Of a stretch of DNA of 64,000 nt, positions 26,501 to 34,628 are shown one piece after another. The translations under genes and the position numbers were made by a program. The notes below the pieces were generated by a model. It was given only the letters and a program-made list of their open reading frames with translations, was not told where the DNA came from and ran no database searches. Every line of letters begins with the position of its first letter. Positions within the stretch are counted from its first letter, which is position 1. Origin of the DNA: Cuniculiplasma divulgatum (GTDB lineage: Archaea; Thermoplasmatota; Thermoplasmata; Thermoplasmatales; Thermoplasmataceae); NCBI GenBank assembly GCA_031200235.1, contig CP133595.1, forward strand, positions 1,574,877 to 1,638,876, given 5' to 3'.

Positions 26501-26684
26501 ATTCAGCGGAATTGGCATAATCCAGGAAATAGGAATAGGTCTGGCACTGGGGGTACTGATAGATACGTTTGTCAGCTGGCCATTCTTTGTTCCTGCAATC
26601 ATGCTTTACCTGAAGAAATATAACTGGTGGCCTTCAAAATTGAAGAGGGAGGAAGTGGATGAACTTCCGGGCGAGAAGGACTGA
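23550..26684 (+). CDS. MMPL/RND-superfamily membrane exporter
   Basis: A 1044-residue transporter with the RND two-repeat plan. One N-terminal helix (IIIFWIILILVLAPFASLLF, residues 20-39) is followed by a large, Asn/Ser-rich external domain (to about 480) with many N-x-S/T sequons. Then come TM2-6 with LLLGLASDYVVYIMSRYRRE, TM7, a second external loop (about 690-860), and the final bundle with VGLDYDIFMVTRVREE. The Asp-Tyr pairs in those two motifs match MmpL/HpnN-type proteins, which use the proton gradient to move lipids or hydrophobic compounds. Substrate unknown. It faces the AGT-EndoV gene across a 142-nt divergent region and appears monocistronic. Confidence 0.88.
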   Translation: MFEKRFEAVGRFSERNSGKIIIFWIILILVLAPFASLLFHETSYDLTSSIVPPNAMATKSANLESQYFQNNSTSGSGNGTQSMVMVTTNTSINSTPQMGDMISAQNSVKQYLISQGINVSFQSIVGTENETLHGVAAAASGFLALAYPLLDHLAQSSNSINQSLNASLSIIIGIPAYYFDNLSKSKSSSTAYNATIYFIGEIGASNLIFKQIGIPYFNTFAAFFNESFAQSSKVLNDINSSIIGASLNQSLNATLKGMILQGGSIGSFASLFYQAKVPIAVTFNVTGYPVNTDGQLYSRFAYNFTVPILAQGISSNSTIVSALQNDLNVTPIELAGDAFNLSQPADSIALQSESDRVVSNGIINYFRGSPLIAINPESIHAFVSSVNSTNNINLTISQLMLDYNFSSYPAVPQSYVLHQFVGYDNSTVITIILVSSNLSLAQTNKVTSIYTNAFNGVDGVGAYLAGSSALSSQLGSESISGMERALFIGIVLSVIIVGVFFLSPVAAFLPLMIFGVSAEVSMALNGLLYKYILHGSVSFITPTLLLILLLGLASDYVVYIMSRYRREIRAGNEHPSVVSAKWSGHAVFTSGITVAISYIVLYLSHVPIFSDAGITNAVGVVVTILAANTLLLAILNRGKRKMFWPSKISAGKHLPAEKTMKKIAGTVIANKGKIVIIFVVASLLASYVYFETPSNFDVFDLVPSSSGIQAIKVVNSSFNGDLFDRGYVILQFQSPVYNGTAFNTTEINSVTAIEQKLLASGHVSEVFGPTYPYGDYVPANLSGIRSSYSSQYLSEMKSYIGSDSRYVIIDYQLSELAWLNPSTKFVNDIPSLISGTGSDYRVYVGGITEGLNNAYSYTLSSFIKMVPILAIAIFAVLLIQLSSLFTPLRLILMVLASVIISLAITYLAVHYYAGLPILIFLPMFTVITLLAVGLDYDIFMVTRVREEAYKGKSDEEGVRVSLEENGGVIITLGVLLFATFGSLAFSGIGIIQEIGIGLALGVLIDTFVSWPFFVPAIMLYLKKYNWWPSKLKREEVDELPGEKD

Positions 26685-26689
26685 GGTTA

Positions 26690-27334
26690 TTAACCGAGGC
26701 TCTTCTCAATCATGAATATCCTCAGTGCATTAAGAACATCATCCGGCCTCAGGATGAATGTTATATCCGTATAGAACGAAACGATCTGGACTATGTTGAT
26801 GCCCCTGTTGGAAAGCATGGAAGAGGCGTATGAAACATATCCTTTCATCTCCTTAATGACTGGAGGACTTATTATTATAAGTTCTCCAAGACCCTGTTCC
26901 ACATCTATTATTTCCCTTTTCGGGATCAACTGACCTATCTTGCTGAAGAGGTCATCACCTATGACCAGGCCGCACCCCTGGGATGCCTGGATAATCCTGT
27001 ATTCAGAGTAACTTTCCACAATGTTCCTTGTTACATTTATGAGCATTCTCAGATTTTCAGTTGACGGGCGAAGAATGAGCACAGTGATGCCTGATCTGGT
27101 CTCAATGGTGGAAGACTTGATAAGTTCCCTGAACCTGCGACCGGAGTAACCAGACCTGGGAATTCGCTTGAGAGCTGCCACAATAGCATCTTCCCCCTGA
27201 ATATCTGCGTCAGAGGAGATGGCTCTTGCCATGGCGCTGTAGTTTATGATGCCCATGTCCACTGCTTTCCAAAGGTCAGGGTTATGATCCAGGTACTCTC
27301 TCACCCTTGATGCCACACTGTTATTATTTCGCAT
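26690..27334 (-). CDS. ACT-domain predicted regulator of amino-acid metabolism
   Basis: A 214-residue protein of the archaeal ACT-containing regulator type (COG2150-like). An N-terminal helical, wHTH-like part (VASRVREYLDHNPDLWKAV, GIINYSAMARAISSDADI) precedes a tandem ACT region: SGITVLILRPSTENLRMLINVT and the second with GYVSYASSMLSNRGINIVQIVSFYTDITFIL. The second ACT resembles the last ACT of aspartokinases. The frame opens at 27382, but ATG 27334 lies about 35-40 nt after a tttaaa box (27368-27373), favouring a leaderless start there. A paralogue lies at 32590-33189. It may sense an amino acid and control gene expression or an enzyme. Confidence 0.72.
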   Translation of the reverse strand: MRNNNSVASRVREYLDHNPDLWKAVDMGIINYSAMARAISSDADIQGEDAIVAALKRIPRSGYSGRRFRELIKSSTIETRSGITVLILRPSTENLRMLINVTRNIVESYSEYRIIQASQGCGLVIGDDLFSKIGQLIPKREIIDVEQGLGELIIISPPVIKEMKGYVSYASSMLSNRGINIVQIVSFYTDITFILRPDDVLNALRIFMIEKSLG

Positions 27335-27438
27335 ACAGATAGCCAAAACAGAGTAGTAATGTCCAGATTTAAACCTATTCATAAAAAATGTCCAAATCCA
27401 AACGAATATTTTAAATGAATGAATCGATGGGATGACTT

Positions 27439-29010
27439 ATGGCTTTGCGCAGGAAGCTTGGAATATTTCATCTGACACTTGCATCGGTAACCGGAATGGT
27501 TGGCTCAGGATGGCTTTTCGGAGAGTTTTATGCCTCTTCCATAGCAGGTCCTGCCTCCATTTTCTCGTGGATAATAGGATCAATGATGATCCTGTCACTG
27601 GCGCTTGTTTATGCTGAACTTGGAGGAAAGATACCACTGGGGGGTGCTGCAGCCCGTTATCCGGAAATGAGTCACGGCAAGTCGGTTTCGGCCATCAACG
27701 GGTGGGCTCTTTTCCTGGGTTACGTTTCCACTCCCCCGCTTGAGGCCGTTGCTGCCGTAACCTATATGAATTTCATGGTGGGCGGCCTAATTTCAAGGTC
27801 AGGGAACCTGACAATGCTAGGAATTGGTCTCGCCTTCGGATTTCTGGTGGTTTTCTTTGTGATAAACCGCTTTGGTGTGAAGGCCATCTCCAGCGCCAAC
27901 AGCTACATTGCGCTGGCCAAGATATTCATTCCTGCCATGACAGCAATCGTACTTGCTTTGACATTCTTCTCCATTAAAAACTTCACAGCGGGGGGATTCT
28001 TCGCCGAAGGCACTGAATCAATATTTGTGGCCATACCAAATGCTGGCATAGTTTTCTCTTTTCTTGGTTTCAGGCAGGCCATAGAGCTGTCGGGAGAGGC
28101 CAAAAATCCCGGAAGGACCGTACCCATTGCAATAATACTGGGTCTGGCCATATCAGCTGCCATTTACATACTTGTACAGGTGGCATTCATCGGATCCATG
28201 ACATGGACTGGAATCCGTGTGGGGGACTGGTCTGCCTTGGCCACATCGGGATTTTCCTCAGGTCCCATGGTAGTGCTTGCAACTTCACTTGGCATCGGCT
28301 GGCTTGCAATAATACTCCTTGGTGACGGTGTGGTATCTCCACTGGGAACTGCAGCCATATATGAGACCACAACTTCAAGGGTTGTCTATGCACTTGGCGA
28401 TATGGGCTATTTTCCAAAGTTTCTTTCAAAACTGAACAAATATTCTGTTCCCGCAATCGCGCTGGTCTTTGACCTTGTTTTGATGGCAATATTTCTGATC
28501 CCCGCCCCGTCATGGCAGAGCCTGGTATCACTTAACTCTGATCTGAGCATAATTGCGTATGCTTCCGGTCCTGTGGCACTCATAGTGCTTCGCAAGATCG
28601 GGACAGCATCAAGGGAGGGCTATTTCACACTTCCCATGGCAGGCATAATTTCGCCAATTGCATATATTGCTGCCATACTGCTAATTTACTGGTCAGGGTA
28701 CCCAACGACCCTGTACATGACTGTAGTGGCTCTGGCAGGTCTTGCAATCTTCGGATACCTGCTGTGGAAAAAGTCAGTAGCAATGGTGGACCTGAAAAAT
28801 TCAATATGGTTTATCCTGACACTGGTATCTGTACCCATCATATCATATTTTGGCAGCATGAACCTGGACATAATCCAGTTCCCGTTTGACGTCTTCCTGA
28901 TGGCCGGGATAGCAGTGGTGTTTTATTTCGTCGGCATAAATACACATATTGAACCCAGCGAAACCCCGGATTACTCTATATCAGTTACCATTGCCCAGGA
29001 ACAGGAGTAA
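27439..29010 (+). CDS. Amino acid permease, APC superfamily
   Basis: A 523-residue protein with about 12-14 membrane helices. The first helix carries the APC signature TLASVTGMVGSGWLFGEFYAS (residues 13-33), the unwound TM1 substrate loop, and AELGGKIPLGGAAARYPEM follows TM2. FSFLGFRQAIELSGEAKNPGRTVPIAII (TM6 to loop) is diagnostic for the family. The C-terminal SETPDYSI tail is short. It likely imports an amino acid by proton symport; specificity cannot be judged. It is divergent from the ACT-domain regulator gene with about 100 nt between, so that regulator may control it. Confidence 0.92.
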   Translation: MALRRKLGIFHLTLASVTGMVGSGWLFGEFYASSIAGPASIFSWIIGSMMILSLALVYAELGGKIPLGGAAARYPEMSHGKSVSAINGWALFLGYVSTPPLEAVAAVTYMNFMVGGLISRSGNLTMLGIGLAFGFLVVFFVINRFGVKAISSANSYIALAKIFIPAMTAIVLALTFFSIKNFTAGGFFAEGTESIFVAIPNAGIVFSFLGFRQAIELSGEAKNPGRTVPIAIILGLAISAAIYILVQVAFIGSMTWTGIRVGDWSALATSGFSSGPMVVLATSLGIGWLAIILLGDGVVSPLGTAAIYETTTSRVVYALGDMGYFPKFLSKLNKYSVPAIALVFDLVLMAIFLIPAPSWQSLVSLNSDLSIIAYASGPVALIVLRKIGTASREGYFTLPMAGIISPIAYIAAILLIYWSGYPTTLYMTVVALAGLAIFGYLLWKKSVAMVDLKNSIWFILTLVSVPIISYFGSMNLDIIQFPFDVFLMAGIAVVFYFVGINTHIEPSETPDYSISVTIAQEQE

Positions 29011-29219
29011 GGGAGTTGAGACGGAATATGTATACCGGTTAAGTGTGACAGAGTATATCACACACATTTTTGTTTTCCTTCGTTAATGTTTCAACAGCGA
29101 AATCTAATGGAATACATTCGGAGAGGAATGTATCTGGCACCTTTATGATTAATATTCAGCATTCTAGGTATCCCACAGCAAAAGAATTTATATTTATGTA
29201 TAATTAAGGCGCGAAACCG
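29011..29219. other. Intergenic stretch with promoter of the small gene at 29220
   Basis: About 210 nt. A TATA-like atttatatttatg at about 29186-29199 sits roughly 25-30 nt before the ATG at 29220. No other open frame or repeat stands out. Confidence 0.4.
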
Positions 29220-29447
29220 ATGAAAACCTATCTGAAAGTTACATTTTCCAGCGAAGGTGCAAAACCCAGTGAAGTTATAAATAGGTTGAGGTCTCTTGGT
29301 TTCAAGCCAGTCATAGGCGAACAGGACATGATTTATGAGTGGGGAGATAACGCAACGACCGAGGACTCAATATGGTTCGCTGACAAGATTCAGGCGACCC
29401 TTGAGGGATTCAAGGTGCTTTTCCAGATAGAAACCCTCAGCGACTGA
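29220..29447 (+). CDS. Small uncharacterised protein
   Basis: A 75-residue protein with an alternating beta-alpha-beta pattern: KTYLKVTFSSEG, then SEVINRLRSLGFKPVIGEQDMIYEW, then SIWFADKIQATLEGFKVLFQIETL. It resembles a ferredoxin-like or ACT-sized fold, but I recognise no family. The TATA-like box about 25-30 nt upstream and lack of Shine-Dalgarno suggest a leaderless mRNA. Its 3' end overlaps the convergent rnp4 by 11 nt. Confidence 0.65.
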   Translation: MKTYLKVTFSSEGAKPSEVINRLRSLGFKPVIGEQDMIYEWGDNATTEDSIWFADKIQATLEGFKVLFQIETLSD

Positions 29448-29745
29448 TTCTATAGGGAATTCGCCTAACATTTCCGCAGCTACTGCATCTAATTTCAAGC
29501 AGTCCTCTCTTCAGCCGCACTGTATCATGGGACGTGTAGGGTTTCTTGCACGCCTTGCAGTATGAACGTTTGATAGTTGCAGGCAGTGTTATATCAAACC
29601 TGAACGAAATTCTTTCCATTATTGTTATGTATTCCCTGGAAAGGTCGGTGTCTGTCCCCACGGTTGCCAGCGCCAGCCCGCGCATGTTGTCTATCCTTTT
29701 CATCGCAATGGCATGAAGGTTGATCTCAGGTTTTCTGTGCACCAT
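29437..29745 (-). CDS. rnp4: Ribonuclease P protein component 4 (Rpp21/RPR2)
   Basis: Zinc-binding subunit of archaeal RNase P, which matures tRNA 5' ends; it pairs with Rpp29. Four zinc ligands are visible: C63 and C66 in SYCKACKKPY, C87 and C90 in IRCSSCGNVRRIPYR, and the RRIPYR ending is characteristic. The N-terminal part is helical (INLHAIAMKRIDNMRGLALA). The 102-residue length fits. It starts 28 nt from the divergent HAD phosphatase gene, so the two promoters must overlap. Confidence 0.9.
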   Translation of the reverse strand: MVHRKPEINLHAIAMKRIDNMRGLALATVGTDTDLSREYITIMERISFRFDITLPATIKRSYCKACKKPYTSHDTVRLKRGLLEIRCSSCGNVRRIPYRISR

Positions 29746-29773
29746 TATTAATGGATGATTGATACAGAATTAT

Positions 29774-30442
29774 ATGATAAAGCTTGTCCTTAGCGATATC
29801 GATGGAACCATAACGGACAGCAGGCGTGTACTGTCTTCATCCGCATCTGAACAGATGAGGAAGGTTCAGGACAGCGGTGTTATCGTGAGTCTTGTCAGCG
29901 GTAACGTTATCCCTGTCATGTACACATTCAGAACCTACCTTGGAATAAAAGCACCATTATTCGCTGAGAATGGAGGGGCAATGATTGAGGATAACATCAC
30001 CCAGTTCTTCAACATGGACAGGCCCATGGCATTCTTCAGGGACCTTGAGAAAAAAGGGCTCGTGAAGGGCATAATGACCAACCAGTGGCGCCTATGCTCC
30101 ATGGGTTTTGAGCCGGTGGGACCTGTTGAACGTGAAATAATGCAGCTGTCTGCACAGTATAATGTGGAGATTACAAACAGCGGATTTTCATGGCACATCC
30201 TCAATGTTGGGCAGAATAAAGGGTTCGCACTGCATTACCTTATGGAAAGGTATGCCCTCAGGCCAGAGGAAGTTCTTGTGATTGGAGATAACCTGAACGA
30301 TATTCCAATGTTCATTGAAGGCGTCAGGAAAGCTGTCCCGGCCAATGCGGAAGAGGAACTGAAGAAGAGGGCGGATTATATAGCCAGATCAGGGCATGGA
30401 GCGGGATCCGCAGAGATTCTCTCCTCGCTGGAATCATTTTAG
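29774..30442 (+). CDS. Archaeal-type phosphoglycolate phosphatase (HAD superfamily)
   Basis: A 222-residue HAD phosphatase of the archaeal PGP/TA0175 group, which dephosphorylates phosphoglycolate and related small molecules. VLSDIDGTITD gives the nucleophile and acid aspartates (D8 and D10); VSLVSGNVIP, NKGFALHYL and IGDNLNDIPMF are motifs II, III and IV. A compact alpha/beta cap (residues about 80-150) places it with the Cof/sucrose-phosphatase branch. The frame opens 5 codons earlier at 29759; the ATG at 29774 matches the family start. Its 3' end overlaps pyrC by 9 nt. Confidence 0.87.
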   Translation: MIKLVLSDIDGTITDSRRVLSSSASEQMRKVQDSGVIVSLVSGNVIPVMYTFRTYLGIKAPLFAENGGAMIEDNITQFFNMDRPMAFFRDLEKKGLVKGIMTNQWRLCSMGFEPVGPVEREIMQLSAQYNVEITNSGFSWHILNVGQNKGFALHYLMERYALRPEEVLVIGDNLNDIPMFIEGVRKAVPANAEEELKKRADYIARSGHGAGSAEILSSLESF

Positions 30443-31687
30443 GTTTGCCACAAACTTTCCATTTCTCTCCCCCATAAATTCATTTCCCTCAAGGATTACT
30501 TCGCCGCGCATCACAACGCTGTGCGGGAATACTGCCTGGAAACCGTTGAAGGGTGAAATCGGGGTCTTGGAGTGGAGGCGATCCTGGTTTATCCTCCTGG
30601 CTTCGCTGAATTTCACTGCCATGAAGTCCGCAAAATAACCCAGCTGAATCATGCCCTTCCTGATGCCCATCGCGGCAGCAGGATTGGCAATTGCAGTTCT
30701 GTAAACCAGGTTGAACGGGATCGTCTTGTTCGCAACAAGGGCAAGCATGAGTGGAATTCTGGTCTCAACCCCTATGATGCCTGCAGAAGCCTGGAAGAAT
30801 TCCTCCTTCTCATGCTCTGTGTGAGGGGCGTGATCCGAGGAAAGAATGTCAAAACTTCCCCTGAAATAGCTATCCATAAGCTTACGCTGCGTATCTCTTG
30901 ATCTCAGCGGTGGATTAACCTTGCCCCAGCTTCCCAGTTCCATCTCATTGTTGAGAAGAATGTGATGGGGAGTGACTTCTGCCGTGGCTCTTCCGTTCAG
31001 CTTTGGAAGGCTTTCAGGAGTGCTTATGTGCGCCATTATCTTCTTCTTCAGCGGCAGTCTGGAAATTACCTCCGCAGATGTCAACTCACACTGCTCAGGT
31101 CTGGCCCTGTCATGATCCATCAGTGAATGTTCCTCAGGGATGAAATTGGCTCTCAGACAGGCCGAATCCTCCCCGTGGAACACCACAGGCACATTCATTG
31201 AATCCAGGAGCTTAAGGTCACTTTCAGAAATCTGATCCACTGCAGTGGAGTTTGTGCTTCCACCAAGGAATATCTTTATGCCACTGCTTTTGGGGCTTAT
31301 AAGATCGGCGTTCTTGCCGTTGTAAAGTGAATACAGACCAAAATCGCAGTATGATCTGGACGATACTGAGGAGAGTTTGTCCTGGAAGACAGAATAGTCA
31401 GAAACAGGAACAAGGTTATTGGGCATATCATAAACTGTGGTGGTCCCACCATAGATAGCTGAAAGGCTGCCGGTGCTGAAATCCTCCTTGTCTGTTTCGC
31501 CTGGGTCTCTGAAATGCACATGTATGTCAGTTCCTGCTGGAATCACTGCCCCTTCCAGCTTTGTGACCGGTGCTCCCGTGATGGCTTTTCCTATGTGGGA
31601 TATAACTCCGTCAGTGACGGCAACCTCAAGTTCCCTGAACTCATCCTGGAAGTAGAATCTGCCAGCATATATTGTATCATACGACAT
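30434..31687 (-). CDS. pyrC: Dihydroorotase, class I
   Basis: Closes carbamoyl aspartate to dihydroorotate in pyrimidine synthesis. Metal-binding DIHVHFRDPG has H56 and H58; GGTTTVYDMPN follows; GIKIFLGG may provide a Lys for carboxylation; the catalytic Asp lies in SSDHAPH; GIIGVETRIPLM and GYFADFMAVK are typical. The 417-residue length fits. It starts directly after the queE stop (TGAATG) with GAGGTG as ribosome-binding site, so queE and pyrC form a unit with coupled translation. No other pyr genes are nearby. Confidence 0.93.
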   Translation of the reverse strand: MSYDTIYAGRFYFQDEFRELEVAVTDGVISHIGKAITGAPVTKLEGAVIPAGTDIHVHFRDPGETDKEDFSTGSLSAIYGGTTTVYDMPNNLVPVSDYSVFQDKLSSVSSRSYCDFGLYSLYNGKNADLISPKSSGIKIFLGGSTNSTAVDQISESDLKLLDSMNVPVVFHGEDSACLRANFIPEEHSLMDHDRARPEQCELTSAEVISRLPLKKKIMAHISTPESLPKLNGRATAEVTPHHILLNNEMELGSWGKVNPPLRSRDTQRKLMDSYFRGSFDILSSDHAPHTEHEKEEFFQASAGIIGVETRIPLMLALVANKTIPFNLVYRTAIANPAAAMGIRKGMIQLGYFADFMAVKFSEARRINQDRLHSKTPISPFNGFQAVFPHSVVMRGEVILEGNEFMGERNGKFVANLK

Positions 31688-32329
31688 TCATACACCTCTT
31701 CTTTCTCCCCATATGAGCTTGTGAAGCTGTGGAAGTACCCTGACATTGATGCCCTGCTTCAGCACAGATTCCGCCAGCCATTTGATATCCGTCCCCCATG
31801 CCGGCTGGAAAACAGCCTCACATCTCAAACTGTGTTGCGAAAGAAAATCTGTTGCAAATGCATAATCATTTTCATCTGATATTACGAACTTTACGTAATC
31901 TGATTTTCTCAGAAGTCCAAGATTATCCAGCCTGAGGCTTTTTTCCTCTCCCGATGATGGAGTCTTCACATCCATGTCTATGGCAACATTTTCCATTTTT
32001 GTATATTCATCAACAGGAAGAGATCCGCTTGTTTCTATGAGCACTTTCTTTCCTTTTGCTGTGATTGTTCTTACAAATTCAGGTGATTCCCTCTGCAGAA
32101 GTGGCTCTCCTCCAGTGAGGCATACCCACTCCTCGCCAGCAGCAGATGCAGTATCAACCAGTTCCTGAAGTGGTATCTCCTTTCCGCCAGCGAATGTGTA
32201 AGTGGAATCACACCATTTGCACCTCAGGTTGCACCTGTTTGTTCTTATGAATATCATGGGGATGCCCATGAGAAGCCCCTCTCCCTGTATGCTGTGAAAT
32301 ATCTCCGTTATTAGCAATTTCCTGTGCAT
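31688..32329 (-). CDS. queE: 7-carboxy-7-deazaguanine synthase (radical SAM)
   Basis: Radical-SAM enzyme that makes the deazapurine ring for archaeosine/queuosine in tRNA. The cluster motif is NRCNLRCKWCDS with C33, C37 and C40 (CxxxCxxC), and SIQGEG near the N-terminus is a QueE hallmark. VCLTGGEPLLQ and VLIETSGSLP are the GGE and SAM-binding motifs. The frame opens at 32362, but MHRKLLITEIFHSIQGEG at 32329 corresponds to the usual start; length is then 213. It is the promoter-proximal gene of queE-pyrC. Confidence 0.92.
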   Translation of the reverse strand: MHRKLLITEIFHSIQGEGLLMGIPMIFIRTNRCNLRCKWCDSTYTFAGGKEIPLQELVDTASAAGEEWVCLTGGEPLLQRESPEFVRTITAKGKKVLIETSGSLPVDEYTKMENVAIDMDVKTPSSGEEKSLRLDNLGLLRKSDYVKFVISDENDYAFATDFLSQHSLRCEAVFQPAWGTDIKWLAESVLKQGINVRVLPQLHKLIWGERRGV

Positions 32330-32589
32330 ATCAATTCCGGATAAATACTTCCACATTGCCATGGAGAATTGGAGAGATCAGGCATGACAGCCCAGGTTCC
32401 AGAAGAAACCGATTGTTCTTGGGTATATATTCCATGGGCAATCCTATCATAGTTTTCAGCGGTATTGGGGAGCAGAAATGATTATTCAAAATTTAGCAGA
32501 AACAATGCGCAGTGCATATGGCATTGCCAATATTGGCAGTTCTGAAGAATGACTGGCAAAAATTATATGATCATTGCAATCTCCATAGT

Positions 32590-33189
32590 ATGGCTCAACC
32601 GAGAAAGGGAAGAGGTACAGTGGAGACAACTGTGCGGCAGTTCCTGAAGCTAAGGCCTGAAACATATTCATTCCTGAAGGACAGGATCATAAACATAAGT
32701 AAACTGGCCGAAGAAATCAGGGAGAAGTACCCTGATCTCAGTCCTGCAAGCATAAGATATTCACTGAACAAGATAATGGAAGAATCCAGCAAAAGAAAGG
32801 CTGATTTCACATATGTTGAGGATCTGCTGATGCAGAGTAAGGTCACACTCCAGGACAAGATCACTGTACTTACGTCTCAGAAAACCCTCAATGTCAGTTA
32901 CATATCAGCCACATATCTCACAGATTCCGTGGTATACATAGTGGATGAGCTGAGGAGCGGGAAACTTCCTGCAGGTGGCCAGGTCACAATAGAGCGTGAT
33001 GTCAGTGCAATACACATTTTGTCTCCAAAGGAGATAGAGCAGGTTCCCGGCTTCGTCATGCGGATTACGGAGCGTCTCTATTCTGTGGGCGTAAACATAC
33101 TGCAGCTCATCTCTTGCTCAAATGAGACCATCATAGTGGTGAAGAAGTCTGATGGAGTGAGGGCATATGAGAATCTTGTCCTTGCATAA
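32590..33189 (+). CDS. ACT-domain predicted regulator of amino-acid metabolism (paralogue)
   Basis: A 199-residue protein with a helical N-terminus (TVETTVRQFLKLRPETYSFL, NISKLAEEIREKYPDLSPAS, wHTH-like) and a tandem ACT-like C-terminus. The last unit (QVPGFVMRITERLYSVGVNI, then LQLISCSNETIIVVKK) closely resembles the C-terminal ACT domain of aspartokinase. It shares organisation with 26690-27334. The frame opens at 32512, but ATG 32590 lies about 25 nt after a ttatatga box, giving a leaderless start. An eight-T run directly follows the stop. Confidence 0.75.
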   Translation: MAQPRKGRGTVETTVRQFLKLRPETYSFLKDRIINISKLAEEIREKYPDLSPASIRYSLNKIMEESSKRKADFTYVEDLLMQSKVTLQDKITVLTSQKTLNVSYISATYLTDSVVYIVDELRSGKLPAGGQVTIERDVSAIHILSPKEIEQVPGFVMRITERLYSVGVNILQLISCSNETIIVVKKSDGVRAYENLVLA

Positions 33190-33197
33190 TTTTTTTT
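33190..33197 (+). terminator. Oligo-T terminator
   Basis: Eight consecutive T residues begin immediately after the stop codon of the ACT-domain gene. Archaeal RNA polymerase commonly terminates at such runs without a hairpin. Confidence 0.55.
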
Positions 33198-33302
33198 CAA
33201 TGACAAACATGGATATTGAGAACAATCAACCTGCGTGGACTCCGCGTGACGATCTTTCCAGGATCATGTGGGAAGTTCCCAACAAAAATGAAAGGCCGGA
33301 TA

Positions 33303-34622
33303 CTACTGCTTTGAGGCTTCTGCAATTATGTCAAGGAAATGCTGATTTATGCTGTTCTTAAGATCAGAAATTTCCATTTTCAACTCCTGCACGAGGTCTG
33401 CGTTCATGCTCCTGACCTCTTCCGGTTCGATCTCTTCCAGCGTCTTACCATTTCTCACCATTTCACCCACTGCACTGTAGGCATCCTTCCATGATTTTCC
33501 TTCCCTGAACAGCTTATGGGCATTTGCTGTTGCATAGGATGAGTTCTGCACAATTCTACGTGAAACACCCGGGTTAAATTCAATTCCACTGAAAAAGTGC
33601 CGTGCAGCCTTCAGAATATCCTCAACCAGTAAAAATGAATCAACAAGTTCTTTCTTCACCAGCTGAAAATCCCTGTGATATCCTGAGGACTTGGATATGA
33701 CGGCCATAATGACGCCTGAAATTTTTCCCGCTATTTCTGCTGCGTAACCCTGCGTTATTTCCAGAAAATCTGGATTCCTCTTGTTTGCCATGAGTGAACT
33801 GCCTGTGGTGAATCCTGATGGAAGTAAAAATAAAGGCATCTCATCTCCGGACATGAGGATAAAGTCCTGGGAAACCCTTGAGAGTCCCAGCATTATGAGA
33901 GACAGGTGGAAGATGGAATTCAGTTCATCCATGCCCCTCTGCGATGCCAGGTACATGGGATTCTCATCTCCACGCTTCAACCCCAGCGATCTTGCAACTT
34001 CCCTGAAATCTACTCCGGAAAGTGACCCGAAGCCTGACCCGTATCCCAGAGGCAGTGTTTCGTTTCCATGTATGGCGTAAAGCATTTTCTTTGAGCCATT
34101 GTAGAAAATGGATGCAAGATAATCCATATATGTTACAGAAGAGACTGCCATTCCCTGCCTGTAATGTGTGTAACCAGGCATCACCCCTTTGATCTTCTCC
34201 CTCTTTGCAAGGATTATCTCAGCTATGTCTGCACATTCCCACGCAATATTCAGCAGATGATGCCGGGTAAAAAGCAAAATGTCTGTCTGTATCTGTTCAT
34301 TCCTTGAAAGGAATAGCCGGAGGTTTTTGCCAGAAATTCCTGCTTTTTCAAGGACAATTGCTTCAACATTTCCGTGAACATCTTCCAGATCTGCACTCAG
34401 GTCAGGATCGGTGGAATAAATTTCGGCAAGAGCATGAAGTATCCGGATGCTGTCATCACGGGGAATTAAGCCCTGCTTCAGTATCTGCAGATGATACGCA
34501 GCCAACGCAAGTATCTCGTAATCCACCATGTGCCTGTCCGTCTGTATGTCATCATCAACCATCAGCCTGTTCAGGTATGGCAGAGAATCATCCGAAGCGC
34601 CGCTGGCCCATATCTTCTTCAT
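33303..34622 (-). CDS. argH: Argininosuccinate lyase
   Basis: Last enzyme of arginine synthesis; splits argininosuccinate to arginine and fumarate. It belongs to the fumarase/aspartase superfamily. The signature GSSLMANKRNPDFLE (normally GSSxMPxKxNP) carries the catalytic Ser loop; DVHGNVEA and GYTHYRQGM match conserved regions 1 and 2. The 439-residue length is usual. The start ATG is 6 nt downstream of argG, so argG and argH are one operon. A small open frame at 33167-33361 on the other strand overlaps its 3' end and is probably not coding. Confidence 0.93.
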   Translation of the reverse strand: MKKIWASGASDDSLPYLNRLMVDDDIQTDRHMVDYEILALAAYHLQILKQGLIPRDDSIRILHALAEIYSTDPDLSADLEDVHGNVEAIVLEKAGISGKNLRLFLSRNEQIQTDILLFTRHHLLNIAWECADIAEIILAKREKIKGVMPGYTHYRQGMAVSSVTYMDYLASIFYNGSKKMLYAIHGNETLPLGYGSGFGSLSGVDFREVARSLGLKRGDENPMYLASQRGMDELNSIFHLSLIMLGLSRVSQDFILMSGDEMPLFLLPSGFTTGSSLMANKRNPDFLEITQGYAAEIAGKISGVIMAVISKSSGYHRDFQLVKKELVDSFLLVEDILKAARHFFSGIEFNPGVSRRIVQNSSYATANAHKLFREGKSWKDAYSAVGEMVRNGKTLEEIEPEEVRSMNADLVQELKMEISDLKNSINQHFLDIIAEASKQ

Positions 34623-34628
34623 AAGGAA

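Noticed and set aside
33167-33361. A 64-codon plus-strand frame after the ACT-domain gene
   Set aside because: It starts inside that gene, runs antisense into argH and has no recognisable domain; a weak resemblance to the RtcB N-terminus was not convincing.
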